Source of the DNA: JACCZR01 sp963830065
GTDB lineage: Bacteria; Actinomycetota; Thermoleophilia; Solirubrobacterales; Thermoleophilaceae
Assembly: GCA_963830065.1 (NCBI GenBank)
Contig: CAWHLA010000011.1
Location: 62,001-126,000 of the forward strand
Direction: 5' to 3'
DNA length: 64,000 nt
Every line of letters begins with the position of its first letter. Within the stretch, counting starts at the first letter, position 1. The notes under the pieces are model-generated. The model made no database searches. It was given only the letters and a program-made list of their open reading frames with translations, and was not told where the DNA came from. The translations under genes and the position numbers were made by a program. This document shows, one piece after another, positions 24,044 through 32,833 of this stretch.

Positions 24044-26040
24044 CGCGCCAGCTGCATCGAGAACTCGCCCTGACCCGAGGTGATCTGCCGCAGGTCGGGC
24101 GCGTAGGTCAGCAGCTCGGCCATCGGGACCTCGGCCTTGACCTCGGTCATGCCCGCCTTGGGCTCCATGCCCAGCGGGTGGCCGCGGCGGCTGTTGAGGT
24201 CGCCGATGACGTCGCCCACCGCCTCCTCGGGCACCGACACCGCCACCTCCATGATCGGCTCGAGCAGGACGGGCTTGGCGTCCTCCATCGCCTGCTTGAA
24301 GGCCATCGACCCGGCGATCTTGAAGGCCATCTCCGAGGAGTCGACCGAGTGGTATGAGCCGTCGACGAGCCGCACGCGCAGGTCGCCGACCGGGTAGCCG
24401 GCCACCACACCCGACTGCATCGCCTCCCTGATCCCCTTCTCCACGGCCGGGATGAAGCCCGAGGGGATCACGCCGCCCTTGATCTTGTCCACGAACTCGA
24501 ACCCCGCCCCGTGCTCGAGCGGCTCGACCTCGATGTGGCAGTCACCGAACTGGCCGCGGCCGCCGGTCTGCTTCTTGTAGCGCCCATGAGCCTTGGCGCT
24601 GGTTCGGATCGTCTCGTGGTAGGGCACGCGCGGGGGCTTCAGCGTGACCTCGGCGCCGAAGCGCTCCTTCATCCGCCCGACGATCACCTCCACGTGCACC
24701 TGGGTCAGGCCGGCCACGATCTCCTCGCCGGTCTGCTCGTCTCGGTGCACGTCGATGCAGGGGTCCTCCTCCTGTAGCCGGCGCAGCGCAGTGAAGACCT
24801 TGTCCTCGTCGCCCTTCGTCTTCGGCTCGATGGCGAAGGCCATCACCGGACGGGGCATCTCGGGCATGCGCAGAGGGATGGTCTGGTCGCGCGAGGAGAG
24901 CACGTCGCCGGCGTGGGTCTCCTTGAGCTTGGCCACCGCTCCGATGTCACCCGGGCCGAAGCTGTCGACCTGTTCGGAGTCCTTGCCCTGCGGCGCCAAC
25001 AGCTGGCCCAGGCGTTCCTTGACGTGCGCGCGGCAGTTGTGCACGTGGGTGTCGTGCTCGAACACGCCCTGGAAGACGCGAAACAGGTTGAGCCGCCCGG
25101 CGTAGGGGTCGGCCATCGTCTTGAAGACGAGCGCCACGGCGTCGGCGTCCTCGGTGGGCTCGAGCGTCAGCCCGTCGAGCTCGACGGGTCCGGTCTTGGC
25201 CGGCGAGGGCAGGTCCTCGACGAAGGCCTCGAGCAGTCGCGCAGTGCCGAGGTTGCGCGTTGCCGCGCCGCAGGTCACCGGGAAGAGCTGGCCGTTGGTG
25301 ACCCCGTTCTTCAGCGCCGCCACCGTCTCCTCGTGCGAGATCTCCTCGCCCTCCAGGTAGCGCTCCATCAAGTCCTCGGACAGCTCGGCCACCTCGTCCA
25401 TCAGCTTCTCGCGGTACTCCTCGGCGCGGGCGCGCAGCTCCTCGGGGATCTCCACCTCGCGCGCACCGCCGCGCTCGGTGCCGTCCTGGCGCCAGGCCTT
25501 CATGTCGATCAGGTCGACCACGCCCTCGAGGTCGTGCTCGGAGCCGATCGGGATCTCCGTGGCCACCACGTGCGGGCCGAACGCTGCTTTGAGCGAGTCC
25601 AGGGTGCGGAAGAAGTCCGCCCGTTCGCGGTCGAGCATGTTCACGAAGATCAGGCGCGCGAGGCCGAGCTCGTCGGCGCGCTGCCACATCCGTTCGGTCG
25701 TGACCTCGACGCCCATGACGCCGTTGACCACCACGACCGCGCCCTCGCAGGCGCGCAGGGCGGCCAGGGCGTCGGCCACGAAGCCGGCGTCGCCGGGGGT
25801 GTCGACGAGGTTGACCTTGCGGTCGTCCCAACGCAGCGAGGCGAGGCTCGCGGCGATCGACATCTGGCGCGACTTCTCGTCGGGAGCGGAGTCAGAAACC
25901 GTCGTTCCGTCTGCCACCGAGCCCATGCGGGAGAGATTCCCGGCCTCGTAGAGAAGCGCCTCGCACAACGAGGTCTTCCCGCTGCCCCGGTGGCCCACCA
26001 AAGCCACATTGCGGATCCGGTCGGCCTGCTCGTGCGGCAT
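23965..26040 (-). CDS. Elongation factor G-like GTPase (EF-G2 type)
   Basis: 691 residues with all five EF-G domains. G1 is GHRGSGKTS (residues 16-24), G3 is VDTPGDAGF, and G4 reads VNMLDRERAD instead of the usual NKxD, a change typical of the EF-G2/FusA2 side branch. Domain IV carries GGRGQFGDCHIEVEPLE, and domain V carries RRGHPLGMEPKAG. EF-G2 paralogues hydrolyse GTP but their step in translation is unclear; they are not the main translocase. ATG 26040 follows GAGGGG. It is not clustered with str-operon genes. Confidence 0.88.
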   Translation of the reverse strand: MPHEQADRIRNVALVGHRGSGKTSLCEALLYEAGNLSRMGSVADGTTVSDSAPDEKSRQMSIAASLASLRWDDRKVNLVDTPGDAGFVADALAALRACEGAVVVVNGVMGVEVTTERMWQRADELGLARLIFVNMLDRERADFFRTLDSLKAAFGPHVVATEIPIGSEHDLEGVVDLIDMKAWRQDGTERGGAREVEIPEELRARAEEYREKLMDEVAELSEDLMERYLEGEEISHEETVAALKNGVTNGQLFPVTCGAATRNLGTARLLEAFVEDLPSPAKTGPVELDGLTLEPTEDADAVALVFKTMADPYAGRLNLFRVFQGVFEHDTHVHNCRAHVKERLGQLLAPQGKDSEQVDSFGPGDIGAVAKLKETHAGDVLSSRDQTIPLRMPEMPRPVMAFAIEPKTKGDEDKVFTALRRLQEEDPCIDVHRDEQTGEEIVAGLTQVHVEVIVGRMKERFGAEVTLKPPRVPYHETIRTSAKAHGRYKKQTGGRGQFGDCHIEVEPLEHGAGFEFVDKIKGGVIPSGFIPAVEKGIREAMQSGVVAGYPVGDLRVRLVDGSYHSVDSSEMAFKIAGSMAFKQAMEDAKPVLLEPIMEVAVSVPEEAVGDVIGDLNSRRGHPLGMEPKAGMTEVKAEVPMAELLTYAPDLRQITSGQGEFSMQLARYEEVPAHLADKVVARARAEDSQAVA

Positions 26041-26092
26041 GTCGCCACCCCTCTCTCTCGCTCGAGGGGGCAGCGTAACCGCTACGGCAAGG

Positions 26093-26860
26093 TCAGTCGG
26101 CTTCGGCCAGGGGGTCGCCCTGGAGGCGTGACTTCAGGCGCAGTACGGCCTTGGTGTGCAGCTGGGAGACGCGCGACTCGGTCACGCCGAGCACCTCCCC
26201 GATCTCCCGCAGGGTCAGGTTCTCGTAGTAGTGAGCGCCACCACCAGGTTCTCGCGCTCGGGCAGCCTCGCGATGGCGTGGGAGAGGCGGTGTTTCATCT
26301 CGGTGGCGTCCATCTCCCGAGCGGGGTCGATGGCCTGCGGGTCCTGGATGGTGTCGAGCAGCGAGACCTGGTCACCCGAGGCGTCGGAGTCCGTCCACAG
26401 CTCGTCCAAGGCCACGACCGAGGAGTTGGATGCGCATGAGCGAGTCCTGGAACTCGTCCAGCGACAGGCCCAGCCGGTCGGCGATCTCCTGGTCGGTAGA
26501 CGGGCGCTGAAGCTCGTGCTCGAGACTTGGCGTTCGCCTTCTCGATCTCGCGGGCGCGGGCGCGCACCGAACGCGGCACCCAGTCCAGCGAGCGCAGCTC
26601 GTCGATGATCGAGCCCTTGATGCGGGTGATGGCGAAGGTCTCGAACTTGATCTCGCTCGGGCTCGAAGCGCTCGATGGCCGAGATCAGCGTAGGAGATGA
26701 GGTCGGCCTCCTCGACCTGAAAGGGCAGGCCGCTCGACATGCGGCCGGCGACGTACTTCACGAGCGGCGCATAGGCCAGGACCAGGCGCTCGCGGGCGCG
26801 CTGGTCCTCATCGGCCTTGTAGCGCCGCCAGCGGTCCTTCAGCTCTAGGCCCTCGGATGG
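26093..26860 (-). pseudogene. FliA/WhiG-type sigma factor, several frameshifts
   Basis: Pieces in all three minus frames make up one sigma factor: region 1.2/2 (RERLVLAYAPLVKYVAGRMSS, EEADLISY), region 2.4 (VPRSVRARAREIEKANAK), region 3 (LEHELQRPSTDQEIADRLG), then VVALDELWTDSDASGDQVSLLDT, and region 4 (ARLPERENLVVAL, REIGEVLGVTESRVSQLHTKA). At least five single-base shifts interrupt it, one near 26230 (a missing base before ACTACTACGAG). The order and motifs match the WhiG group that controls motility or developmental genes. It follows xerC with overlap. No standard start is visible. Confidence 0.7.
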
Positions 26861-27753
26861 GCCAGCGCATACGCCCGCTTGAGGCGAGCCGACTCTACCC
26901 GAGTGTAGGTCTGGGTCGTCGAGATCGAGGAGTGCCCGAGAAGCTCCTGAATGGTCCGCAAGTCCGCGCCACCCTCCAGCAGATGGGTGGCGAACGAGTG
27001 GCGCAGTGTGTGAGGCGAGACGCCGGCCTGGAGCGCCGCGCGCCGCGTCGCCGCCCTCAGGCGGCGGCGAATGTCCGAGGTCGACAGGCGCCGGCCGGTG
27101 CGCGAGACCAGCAGCGCCCGCTCGGCGGGCTCGGTAGCCAGCTTGGGCCGGCTGCGGGCGAGGTAGGCCTCGATGGCCGCCCAGGCCGGCTCGCCGGCGG
27201 GGATCACCCGCACGCGCCCGCCCTTGCCCTCGACCCGCAGCTCCTCGCCGTCGGGGTCAAGCGACTCGAGGTCGAGCGTGACCAGCTCCTCGGCTCGCAG
27301 CCCGGCAGAGTAGGCCAGCTCGAACATCGCGCGGTCGCGCAACTCGAGCGGCGAGGCGGCCGGGATCTGCTCGAGCAGCTCTCCCACCTCGCCGGGCTTG
27401 AGCACGCGTGGCAGGTAGGCCTCCCGGCGCGGGCTGGACACCAGCTGCGCGGGGTTGGCCCCCACCTCCCCGCGTTCCAGGAGATGGCGATAGAAGGCGC
27501 GGACAGCGGCAAGCTTGCGAGCGACCGTGGACTTCGATGCGCCGCGCTCGGAGACCACGCCCGCAAAACGGCGCAGCTCGCGGTGACCGAGGTCGGTGGG
27601 CCCCACGCCGTGGCCCGCCGCCCACTCGGCCAGCTGACCCAGGTCGACCCCGTAGGCGCGCCGAGTACGCTCGCGCAGGCCGCGGGCCGACAGTGACCTG
27701 TCGAACGCCCGGAGCGCCGTGCTCCACTCCGTGTCGGGATTCTTCGTCAACAC
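26845..27753 (-). CDS. xerC: Tyrosine recombinase XerC/XerD
   Basis: 302 residues from GTG 27753. The N-terminal SAM-like core-binding domain (LRAFDRSLSARGLRERTRRAYGVDL) is followed by the catalytic domain with Arg in SAGLRAEEL, Lys in EGKGGRVRVIP, HTLRHSFATHLL (His-x-x-Arg), the His in LLGHSSISTTQ and the nucleophile Tyr in TYTRV. Xer recombinases resolve chromosome dimers at dif. No integrase-type extension or adjacent att site is seen, so a housekeeping role is likely. The stop overlaps the start of the sigma-factor gene. Confidence 0.85.
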   Translation of the reverse strand: MLTKNPDTEWSTALRAFDRSLSARGLRERTRRAYGVDLGQLAEWAAGHGVGPTDLGHRELRRFAGVVSERGASKSTVARKLAAVRAFYRHLLERGEVGANPAQLVSSPRREAYLPRVLKPGEVGELLEQIPAASPLELRDRAMFELAYSAGLRAEELVTLDLESLDPDGEELRVEGKGGRVRVIPAGEPAWAAIEAYLARSRPKLATEPAERALLVSRTGRRLSTSDIRRRLRAATRRAALQAGVSPHTLRHSFATHLLEGGADLRTIQELLGHSSISTTQTYTRVESARLKRAYALAHPRA

Positions 27754-28003
27754 TCAGGATGGCCGGGTTGCGACCGGCTGGCAGCTCTCCGAGGCCGAGC
27801 TGGTTGACGACGACGAGGTTCCGATCAGTCCCTGGCACCCGATACAGGGCCCAAGTGATGCGTCCACGATGTGGTACGCGGTCCTTCGCAAGCAGATGCG
27901 CGGCGTCTTCATCGGCACCCTGTGCATTCGCCACACCGAGCGCCAGCCCTACCTCGAGAGTCAGGGATGGGAGGAAGTCCCGGTCGAGGCGATCCGCGTC
28001 TAG
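27719..28003 (+). CDS. Hypothetical small protein
   Basis: Up to 94 residues from GTG 27719; GTG 27731 is an alternative and shortens the divergent overlap with xerC. The sequence is protein-like, with mixed strands and aromatic residues (SGFFVNTQDGRVATGWQL, WHPIQGPSDASTMWYAVL, MRGVFIGTLCIRHTERQPY). It could be a small surface- or ligand-binding domain, but no family is recognised. It ends 7 bases from the convergent L,D-transpeptidase stop. Confidence 0.5.
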   Translation: MLHSVSGFFVNTQDGRVATGWQLSEAELVDDDEVPISPWHPIQGPSDASTMWYAVLRKQMRGVFIGTLCIRHTERQPYLESQGWEEVPVEAIRV

Positions 28004-28010
28004 CGGTCGC

Positions 28011-29048
28011 TCAGCCGATGTAGATCGGCGTCTGGACCGGCACCTTCGGGTACAGCTCGATCACGTCGGGGATCGCCATCCGCACGCAGCCGTGCGAGGC
28101 GCGCGAGCCCAGCGACCCGACTTGGTCGGTGCCGTGGATGCCCGCGCCGTCGATGATCCCCATCCAGCGGGCCTTCAGGGGGTTCTCCGGTGACCCACCG
28201 GGCACCACGGTGCCGGCGAGGCTGCCCGCCCACGCCTTCTGGGGCACGCTCCAGGGCACGTTCACACCCTTGTTCTGGATGTGGTAGAGCCCGGCGGGGG
28301 TGCTGAAGCCGTCGGCTCCGATGGCCACGGTGTAGCCCTTCTCGAGCTTGAGCTTCTTGTAGAGCTTCAGCTGGAAGGTGTTGCGGTCCACCACCAGCAG
28401 CGTCGGGTACTTGGCCGCCAGCTGCGCGCGGGTGACCTTCGGCTCGACGCGCTTGACGGGGACTCCCACCACGCGGTCCCCCTCTCCGGTGACCGTCAGC
28501 GTGCTCTCGATCCGGCGCTGCAGGCGGCCGGTTTGGACGCTCACGCCGGGCTTCTCCTTAACCTGGGTGAGCGCCGGGAAGTTCAGCTTGGCGTCCTGGG
28601 CGGGCTTGTCCATGCTGCGCTTGACGCGCTGGACGAGGTCCTGGACGGCCTCGCTGGAGTAGGTCACCTCCGGCGGCACGTCCACGTTCTCCTCGGCGCC
28701 GCGCACATCGCGTGTGACCCGGCTGATCACATTGCCGTCGCGGCTCTCGTCGATCGCCTTGGCGACCATGCCGCCGACGTCCGCCTTCAGCTCGGCGTCC
28801 TTGGCCGAGAGGGTGAAGCGCTGCCCCCGGGCGGTGACGACCACCGGGCGCTCGAGCGGCTCGGACAGCTCCCGTGAGACCAGCTGGCGAGCCTCAGGCG
28901 CACTCAGGCCGCCGACGTCCACGCCGGCCACGGTGACCCCGTTCGCCACCTTGTCCTTGTGGGAGGAGTCGTAGGCGTACGCAGCTATGGATCCGAAGAT
29001 CAGGACCGCCACGAACGCGGCGACGAAGATGAACGACCGGTGCTGCAT
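28011..29048 (-). CDS. L,D-transpeptidase with N-terminal anchor and VanW/PG-binding-4-like domain
   Basis: 345 residues from ATG 29048 (MQHRSFIFVAAF). Residues about 5-27 form one membrane anchor, so the catalytic part faces outward. A PG-binding-4-like domain follows (GVTVAGVDVGGLSAPEARQLV, FTLSAKDAELKADV). The C-terminal YkuD domain carries the active site HGTDQVGSLGSRASHGCVRM, with the catalytic Cys in SHGCVR. It makes 3-3 crosslinks in peptidoglycan or attaches proteins to it. A promoter with near-consensus boxes lies just upstream; the gene is separate from its neighbours. Confidence 0.9.
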   Translation of the reverse strand: MQHRSFIFVAAFVAVLIFGSIAAYAYDSSHKDKVANGVTVAGVDVGGLSAPEARQLVSRELSEPLERPVVVTARGQRFTLSAKDAELKADVGGMVAKAIDESRDGNVISRVTRDVRGAEENVDVPPEVTYSSEAVQDLVQRVKRSMDKPAQDAKLNFPALTQVKEKPGVSVQTGRLQRRIESTLTVTGEGDRVVGVPVKRVEPKVTRAQLAAKYPTLLVVDRNTFQLKLYKKLKLEKGYTVAIGADGFSTPAGLYHIQNKGVNVPWSVPQKAWAGSLAGTVVPGGSPENPLKARWMGIIDGAGIHGTDQVGSLGSRASHGCVRMAIPDVIELYPKVPVQTPIYIG

Positions 29049-29063
29049 GGGAGAGGACCTCTG

Positions 29064-29093
29064 ATTGTAGGAGGACGCTAAAAGTCCCTGCAA
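29064..29093 (-). promoter_or_regulatory. Predicted promoter of the L,D-transpeptidase gene
   Basis: On the minus strand TTGCAG (29093-29088) and TACAAT (29069-29064) are 18 bases apart. Transcription would start near 29057, giving a leader of about 10 bases before ATG 29048. Confidence 0.55.
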
Positions 29094-29123
29094 GTGTGCT
29101 TGCGCACAGGCCCCGTCGGTGGA

Positions 29124-30578
29124 TCAGCCCACGTGCGGCTGGCCCCGGCGGGCGAGCACCGATTCGATCGCTCCCACCACCGGCTTGCGGCTGGCGTTGT
29201 CGCGCTCGTAGGCGCGTAGAGCCAGCAGGTCCTCCTGCTCCAGAGAGCCCAGCAGCGAGATGACCTCTTCGGCCGCCAGGTCGTCGTAGTGGTCGACCGG
29301 CGGCTCGGGCGGCGGGCCGGGATCGGGCTGAGGCTCTGGATCGGGGTCCGGCTCGGGCTCGGGCTCCGGCTCCTGGGCGGCGGGCACCGGCTCGGGCGGC
29401 CCGGGCTCGGGATCGGGCTCCAGCAGGGCGTCCTCGGGCGCCGGCTCGGCCTCGACCTCTGGCTCGGCCCGGGCCTCCAGCAGCGCCTGGAGCTCGCTCA
29501 CCTGGTCGGAGCTGAGCGTGGGCGTGCTGCGCGTCTGCGAGCCCCGCACGTGTGGGCTCCAGCGCAGGAACTCCTCGACCTCGCGCTCGTAGCGGTAGGG
29601 CTCCTGGGCGCCCGACCGCAGCAGCGGATGCAGGCGCAGGTGCTCGCCGAGCACGAGCACCGTCTCGCGGCTGGTGTGCCCGTAGCGAAAGCCCGCGGCC
29701 TTCAGGCGGCGGTTGTCCAGCCCGCGGCCGTAGCGGAGTTGGTTGAGCATCTCGGGCGGAACCTTGACCCCGATGCGCCTGAGCACGCCGGTGGCCAGGC
29801 CGGTCCCCCACGGGGGCAGGATCGGCGCATACGGCTTGTTGAGCAGCCCGGCCACCTCGCTCAGGGCCAGCACGCCGTCGCCGGCCACGTTGAACACACC
29901 GGGGAGCTCGCGCTGCACCACGTGCTCGAGCGCGTGGACCACGTCGTCCTCGTGCACGAACTGGTAGCGCGGGTCGAAGCCGAGGATCATGGGCACCGCG
30001 GGCCGCGACAGCATGTCGATGTGCGAGGTCCGCACCGCCGGGCCGAGCACGTTGGCGAAGCGCAGGACGGTCACGTCCACCATCGGGTTCTTCTCCGCGA
30101 AGTCGCGCAGCGAGGCCTCGGCCTCGACGATGTCCTTCTCGATCGGCGTCTTGGGCGCGTGCGGGCGGCCCATCGACTCGTCGAAGAAGGCCGGATCGTC
30201 CTGCTCGCAACCGTAGTAGTGGGCCGAGGACTTGAACACCAGCTTCTCCACCGGCGAGTCCGGCCCGCTGCACGCGGCCAGGATGTTCATCGTCCCGATC
30301 ACGTTGTTCTCGTGGGCCTTGCGCGGCGAGGTGGTGACCGAGTCCACCACCAGCCGCGTGTCGACCACGGTGTCGATCTCCGCTGCCTCCACCACGCGCC
30401 GCAGCAGCGCGTGCTGGGTGCCCACCTTCACGTACTCGGTGCGCTCCAACGCGACGCTGGGCTCCTCGTTGTCGACGGCGACGAGCGCCTCGATGCGGCT
30501 GTCGGCCTCCAGCGCCTGGGCCAGCCGGCCGCCCCAGTAGGTGGAGAGCCCCGTGATGAGAACGCGCTTGGACTTCAT
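29124..30578 (-). CDS. SDR-family epimerase-like protein with acidic Pro/Glu/Asp tail
   Basis: 484 residues from ATG 30578. Residues 1-300 are an extended SDR fold (VLITGLSTYWGGRLAQAL, NNVIGTMNILAA, LVFKSSAHYYG, VLRFANVLGP, FVHEDDVVHALEHV, GVFNVAGDGVLALSE). The nucleotide loop is GLSTYWG, without the middle Gly of GxxGxxG, and no clear YxxxK is present, so catalysis is uncertain. Residues about 370-440 are a PEPEPD-type acidic linker followed by a short helical end. The ATG overlaps the acyltransferase stop (ATGA). Mycobacteria have a similar acyltransferase-epimerase pair, so an envelope-lipid role is plausible. Confidence 0.8.
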   Translation of the reverse strand: MKSKRVLITGLSTYWGGRLAQALEADSRIEALVAVDNEEPSVALERTEYVKVGTQHALLRRVVEAAEIDTVVDTRLVVDSVTTSPRKAHENNVIGTMNILAACSGPDSPVEKLVFKSSAHYYGCEQDDPAFFDESMGRPHAPKTPIEKDIVEAEASLRDFAEKNPMVDVTVLRFANVLGPAVRTSHIDMLSRPAVPMILGFDPRYQFVHEDDVVHALEHVVQRELPGVFNVAGDGVLALSEVAGLLNKPYAPILPPWGTGLATGVLRRIGVKVPPEMLNQLRYGRGLDNRRLKAAGFRYGHTSRETVLVLGEHLRLHPLLRSGAQEPYRYEREVEEFLRWSPHVRGSQTRSTPTLSSDQVSELQALLEARAEPEVEAEPAPEDALLEPDPEPGPPEPVPAAQEPEPEPEPDPDPEPQPDPGPPPEPPVDHYDDLAAEEVISLLGSLEQEDLLALRAYERDNASRKPVVGAIESVLARRGQPHVG

Positions 30579-31480
30579 CCGAACCAGACCGAGCGCCGCT
30601 TGCCGACCATGTCCAGCAGTTCCTCCTGGATGCGGGCGCGCACGTCGTGGGCGACCGTCTGCACCAAGCCCTTGTCCTCGTGCAGGCCGGGCTCGTCGAA
30701 GTGGATGGGCGGCAGGAAGCGCAGCTTGAACTTGGCCGGCAGGTAGCCCAGCATCCCCAGCAGGCCGAAGTGCGGGAAGGTCGGTGTGATCGGCACGTAC
30801 AGGAGCCCGGTGAGCTTCTTCAGCAGGTTCAGCTGGGCGAACACCGGAGCCGCCTCCTCCGCGCCGACCACGGCCACGGGCACGATCGGCGCCTGGGCCC
30901 GCATGGCGGCCTCCACGAAGCCGCCGCGGCCGAAGCGGCGCAGGCGGTAGCGGTCCTTGTAGAGCTTCTCGGTGCCCTTGCGTCCCTCGGGGAACACGAG
31001 GACCAGCTGCTGCTCGTCGCCCAGCAGCCGGTGGACGTTGGCCGGGTGGGCGGCCACGCACCCGATCTTCGGGATCAGCATCGAGAAGCCCGGATAGCCC
31101 TTGAAGAAGTGCTCGACGGTGATGTTCAACGGCCGCGGGCGGGGATGCTCCTCCTTGATCGCCTTGCCGATCATCGGCGCGTCCGGAGGCAGGGCCCCCG
31201 AGTGGTTGGAGACCAGCAGCGCGCCGCCCTCGGTGGGGACGTTCTCGATCCCCTCCACCTCGACGCGGAACCACTGCTTATAGAAGAAGTCGACCAGCGT
31301 GCGGTCCAGCAGGCCCTCGATGCGCTCGGAGCGCCCCCAGTCGGTCAGGCGCCGGTCGGGCTCGACCCCGGGCAGGTAGTCGCGCAGGTCCTCCTCGCGT
31401 ACCGCGGGCAGGGGCGCGTGGGCGCCGTTGCCGGAGTCCTGGTGGCTCCGGCTGAGGGTGGTGCGGGATGACTCGGCCAC
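30575..31480 (-). CDS. PlsC-like 1-acyl-glycerol-3-phosphate acyltransferase family protein
   Basis: 301 residues from GTG 31480. Acyltransferase blocks: NHSGALPPDAPM (a variant of the NHxxxxD catalytic motif with wider spacing), PKIGCVAAHPANVHRLL, LVFPEGRKGTEKLYKDRYRL (acceptor-binding FPEG block) and APIVPVAVVGAEEAAP. It should move a fatty acyl group onto a glycerolipid or related alcohol at the membrane; the acceptor is unknown. The open frame continues far upstream, but that part is antisense to the divergent folate gene. Coupled to the SDR gene by ATGA. Confidence 0.82.
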   Translation of the reverse strand: MAESSRTTLSRSHQDSGNGAHAPLPAVREEDLRDYLPGVEPDRRLTDWGRSERIEGLLDRTLVDFFYKQWFRVEVEGIENVPTEGGALLVSNHSGALPPDAPMIGKAIKEEHPRPRPLNITVEHFFKGYPGFSMLIPKIGCVAAHPANVHRLLGDEQQLVLVFPEGRKGTEKLYKDRYRLRRFGRGGFVEAAMRAQAPIVPVAVVGAEEAAPVFAQLNLLKKLTGLLYVPITPTFPHFGLLGMLGYLPAKFKLRFLPPIHFDEPGLHEDKGLVQTVAHDVRARIQEELLDMVGKRRSVWFG

Positions 31481-31544
31481 TACGGTCGATTCAAGCAGGA
31501 CGCTTCGCGGGGGGAGGGCCGCGCGCGGGTACGATCCCCGCCGG

Positions 31545-32261
31545 ATGCGGTCCAAGGACGAGGTGCGGCGCGACGTGTGGCGCTCAATGGACCGCGAAGG
31601 GGTCTCGCGCTTTCCCGGCGCCGACGGGCGCATTCCCAACTTCGCGGGCGCCAAGCAGGCCGCCGAGCGGCTCTCGCGCCATCCCGCCTGGACCAACGCG
31701 AAGACCATCAAGGCCAACCCCGACTCACCGCAGACCCACATGCGGCGGCTCGCCCTGATGCAGGGCAAGACGCTCGTGATGGCGGTCCCGCGCCTGCGCG
31801 AGCAGCATCCCTTTCGGCTGCTGGAGGCGCGCCGGCTGTCCGACGACCAGCAGCGCGAGGCCTCCACCATCAAGGGCGCCCTGCGCCACGGGCGGGTGAT
31901 CGACCTCGACGAGGTGCCCGAGCTCGACCTGGTGCTGACCGGCTCGGTGGCCGTGAACCTCGAGGGCGCGCGCCTGGGCAAGGGCGGCGGGTTCTCCGAT
32001 CTCGAGTACGGGCTACTGCGCGAGGCGGGACGGATCGATCGCCACACCGTCGTGGCCACCACCCTCCACCCCATCCAGATCCTGCGCGAGGACCTGTTGA
32101 TGACCGCCCACGACATTCCCGTGGACGTGGTGGCCACCCCGCGCGCGGTGGTCGACGTCGAGGGCGACTACCAGGCGCCGAAGGGGATCCTGTGGGACCA
32201 CCTGCAGCCGTCTCAGATCCACGAGATCCCCCTCCTCGAGCGCTACGGCTACGCCGGCTGA
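31545..32261 (+). CDS. 5-formyltetrahydrofolate cyclo-ligase family protein
   Basis: 238 residues from ATG 31545. MRSKDEVRRDVWRSMDREGV at the start and GARLGKGGGFSDLEYGLL with TTLHPIQIL near the end are the nucleotide/folate-binding elements of the COG0212 family. ATP-dependent closure of 5-formyl-THF to 5,10-methenyl-THF is the known activity of the family core. This longer subgroup (about 240 residues) is less studied, so the substrate is not certain. It diverges from the acyltransferase gene, and its end overlaps the convergent HAD gene by 13 bases. Confidence 0.78.
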   Translation: MRSKDEVRRDVWRSMDREGVSRFPGADGRIPNFAGAKQAAERLSRHPAWTNAKTIKANPDSPQTHMRRLALMQGKTLVMAVPRLREQHPFRLLEARRLSDDQQREASTIKGALRHGRVIDLDEVPELDLVLTGSVAVNLEGARLGKGGGFSDLEYGLLREAGRIDRHTVVATTLHPIQILREDLLMTAHDIPVDVVATPRAVVDVEGDYQAPKGILWDHLQPSQIHEIPLLERYGYAG

Positions 32262-32833
32262 AGCGCCGGCTCGAGGCGCTCCGCGAGCTCGGTCCAGTCG
32301 CGGCCGGTGATGACCCCACCCTCGGCGGCGACCTCCTCGTTCCAAGGGTGGAGGATCGTGGCCGGGATGATGTCCACCTCGAGGGCGCGCCTGATGTTGA
32401 CCGGGCTGTCGTCGACCAGGATGTCGATGCCCAGCTCCACGCAGCGGGTGATCTTGTCCCAAGAGCAGTGCAGGTCGTCGTAGGGCAGCCCGATGCGCTC
32501 GAGCCAGCGGGCCGTGGCCTCACACGTGTGCTCGGCTCGGTGGCTGGTCACGTGGATCCAGTGCCCGGCCCGGTGCCACGCGGTCACCGTCTCCACCGCG
32601 TCCGGGTACGGCTCTGCCGAGGCGATGTTCGCCTCGGAGTGGGTCTCCATGACCGCGTCCCGGAGATCCTCGACGGGGAGCACGGTGATGCCCCAGTCGC
32701 GCTGCTCGGCGTAGGGGAGCGCGACGCCGTGGCGGTCGAGCACTATCCGCTCCAGGAGGTCCCAGTAGTGGTGCAGGGTGGAGTCGATGTCCAGGGCGAT
32801 CCGCTTCACGTCCGGATACGGTAAGGCGCTCAT
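32249..32833 (-). CDS. HAD-superfamily phosphatase, 5'-nucleotidase-like
   Basis: 194 residues from ATG 32833. HAD motif I is ALDIDSTLHHYW (first Asp is the nucleophile), motif II is HVTSHRAEHT, motif III is represented by the Lys in CSWDKITR, and motif IV by ILVDDSPVNI. The size and small cap resemble 5'(3')-deoxyribonucleotidases or their relatives. The substrate is unknown. Its ATG overlaps the ATG of the divergent hydrolase in a single CATG, with a GAGGGGAAG site lying inside the hydrolase gene. Confidence 0.8.
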   Translation of the reverse strand: MSALPYPDVKRIALDIDSTLHHYWDLLERIVLDRHGVALPYAEQRDWGITVLPVEDLRDAVMETHSEANIASAEPYPDAVETVTAWHRAGHWIHVTSHRAEHTCEATARWLERIGLPYDDLHCSWDKITRCVELGIDILVDDSPVNIRRALEVDIIPATILHPWNEEVAAEGGVITGRDWTELAERLEPALQPA

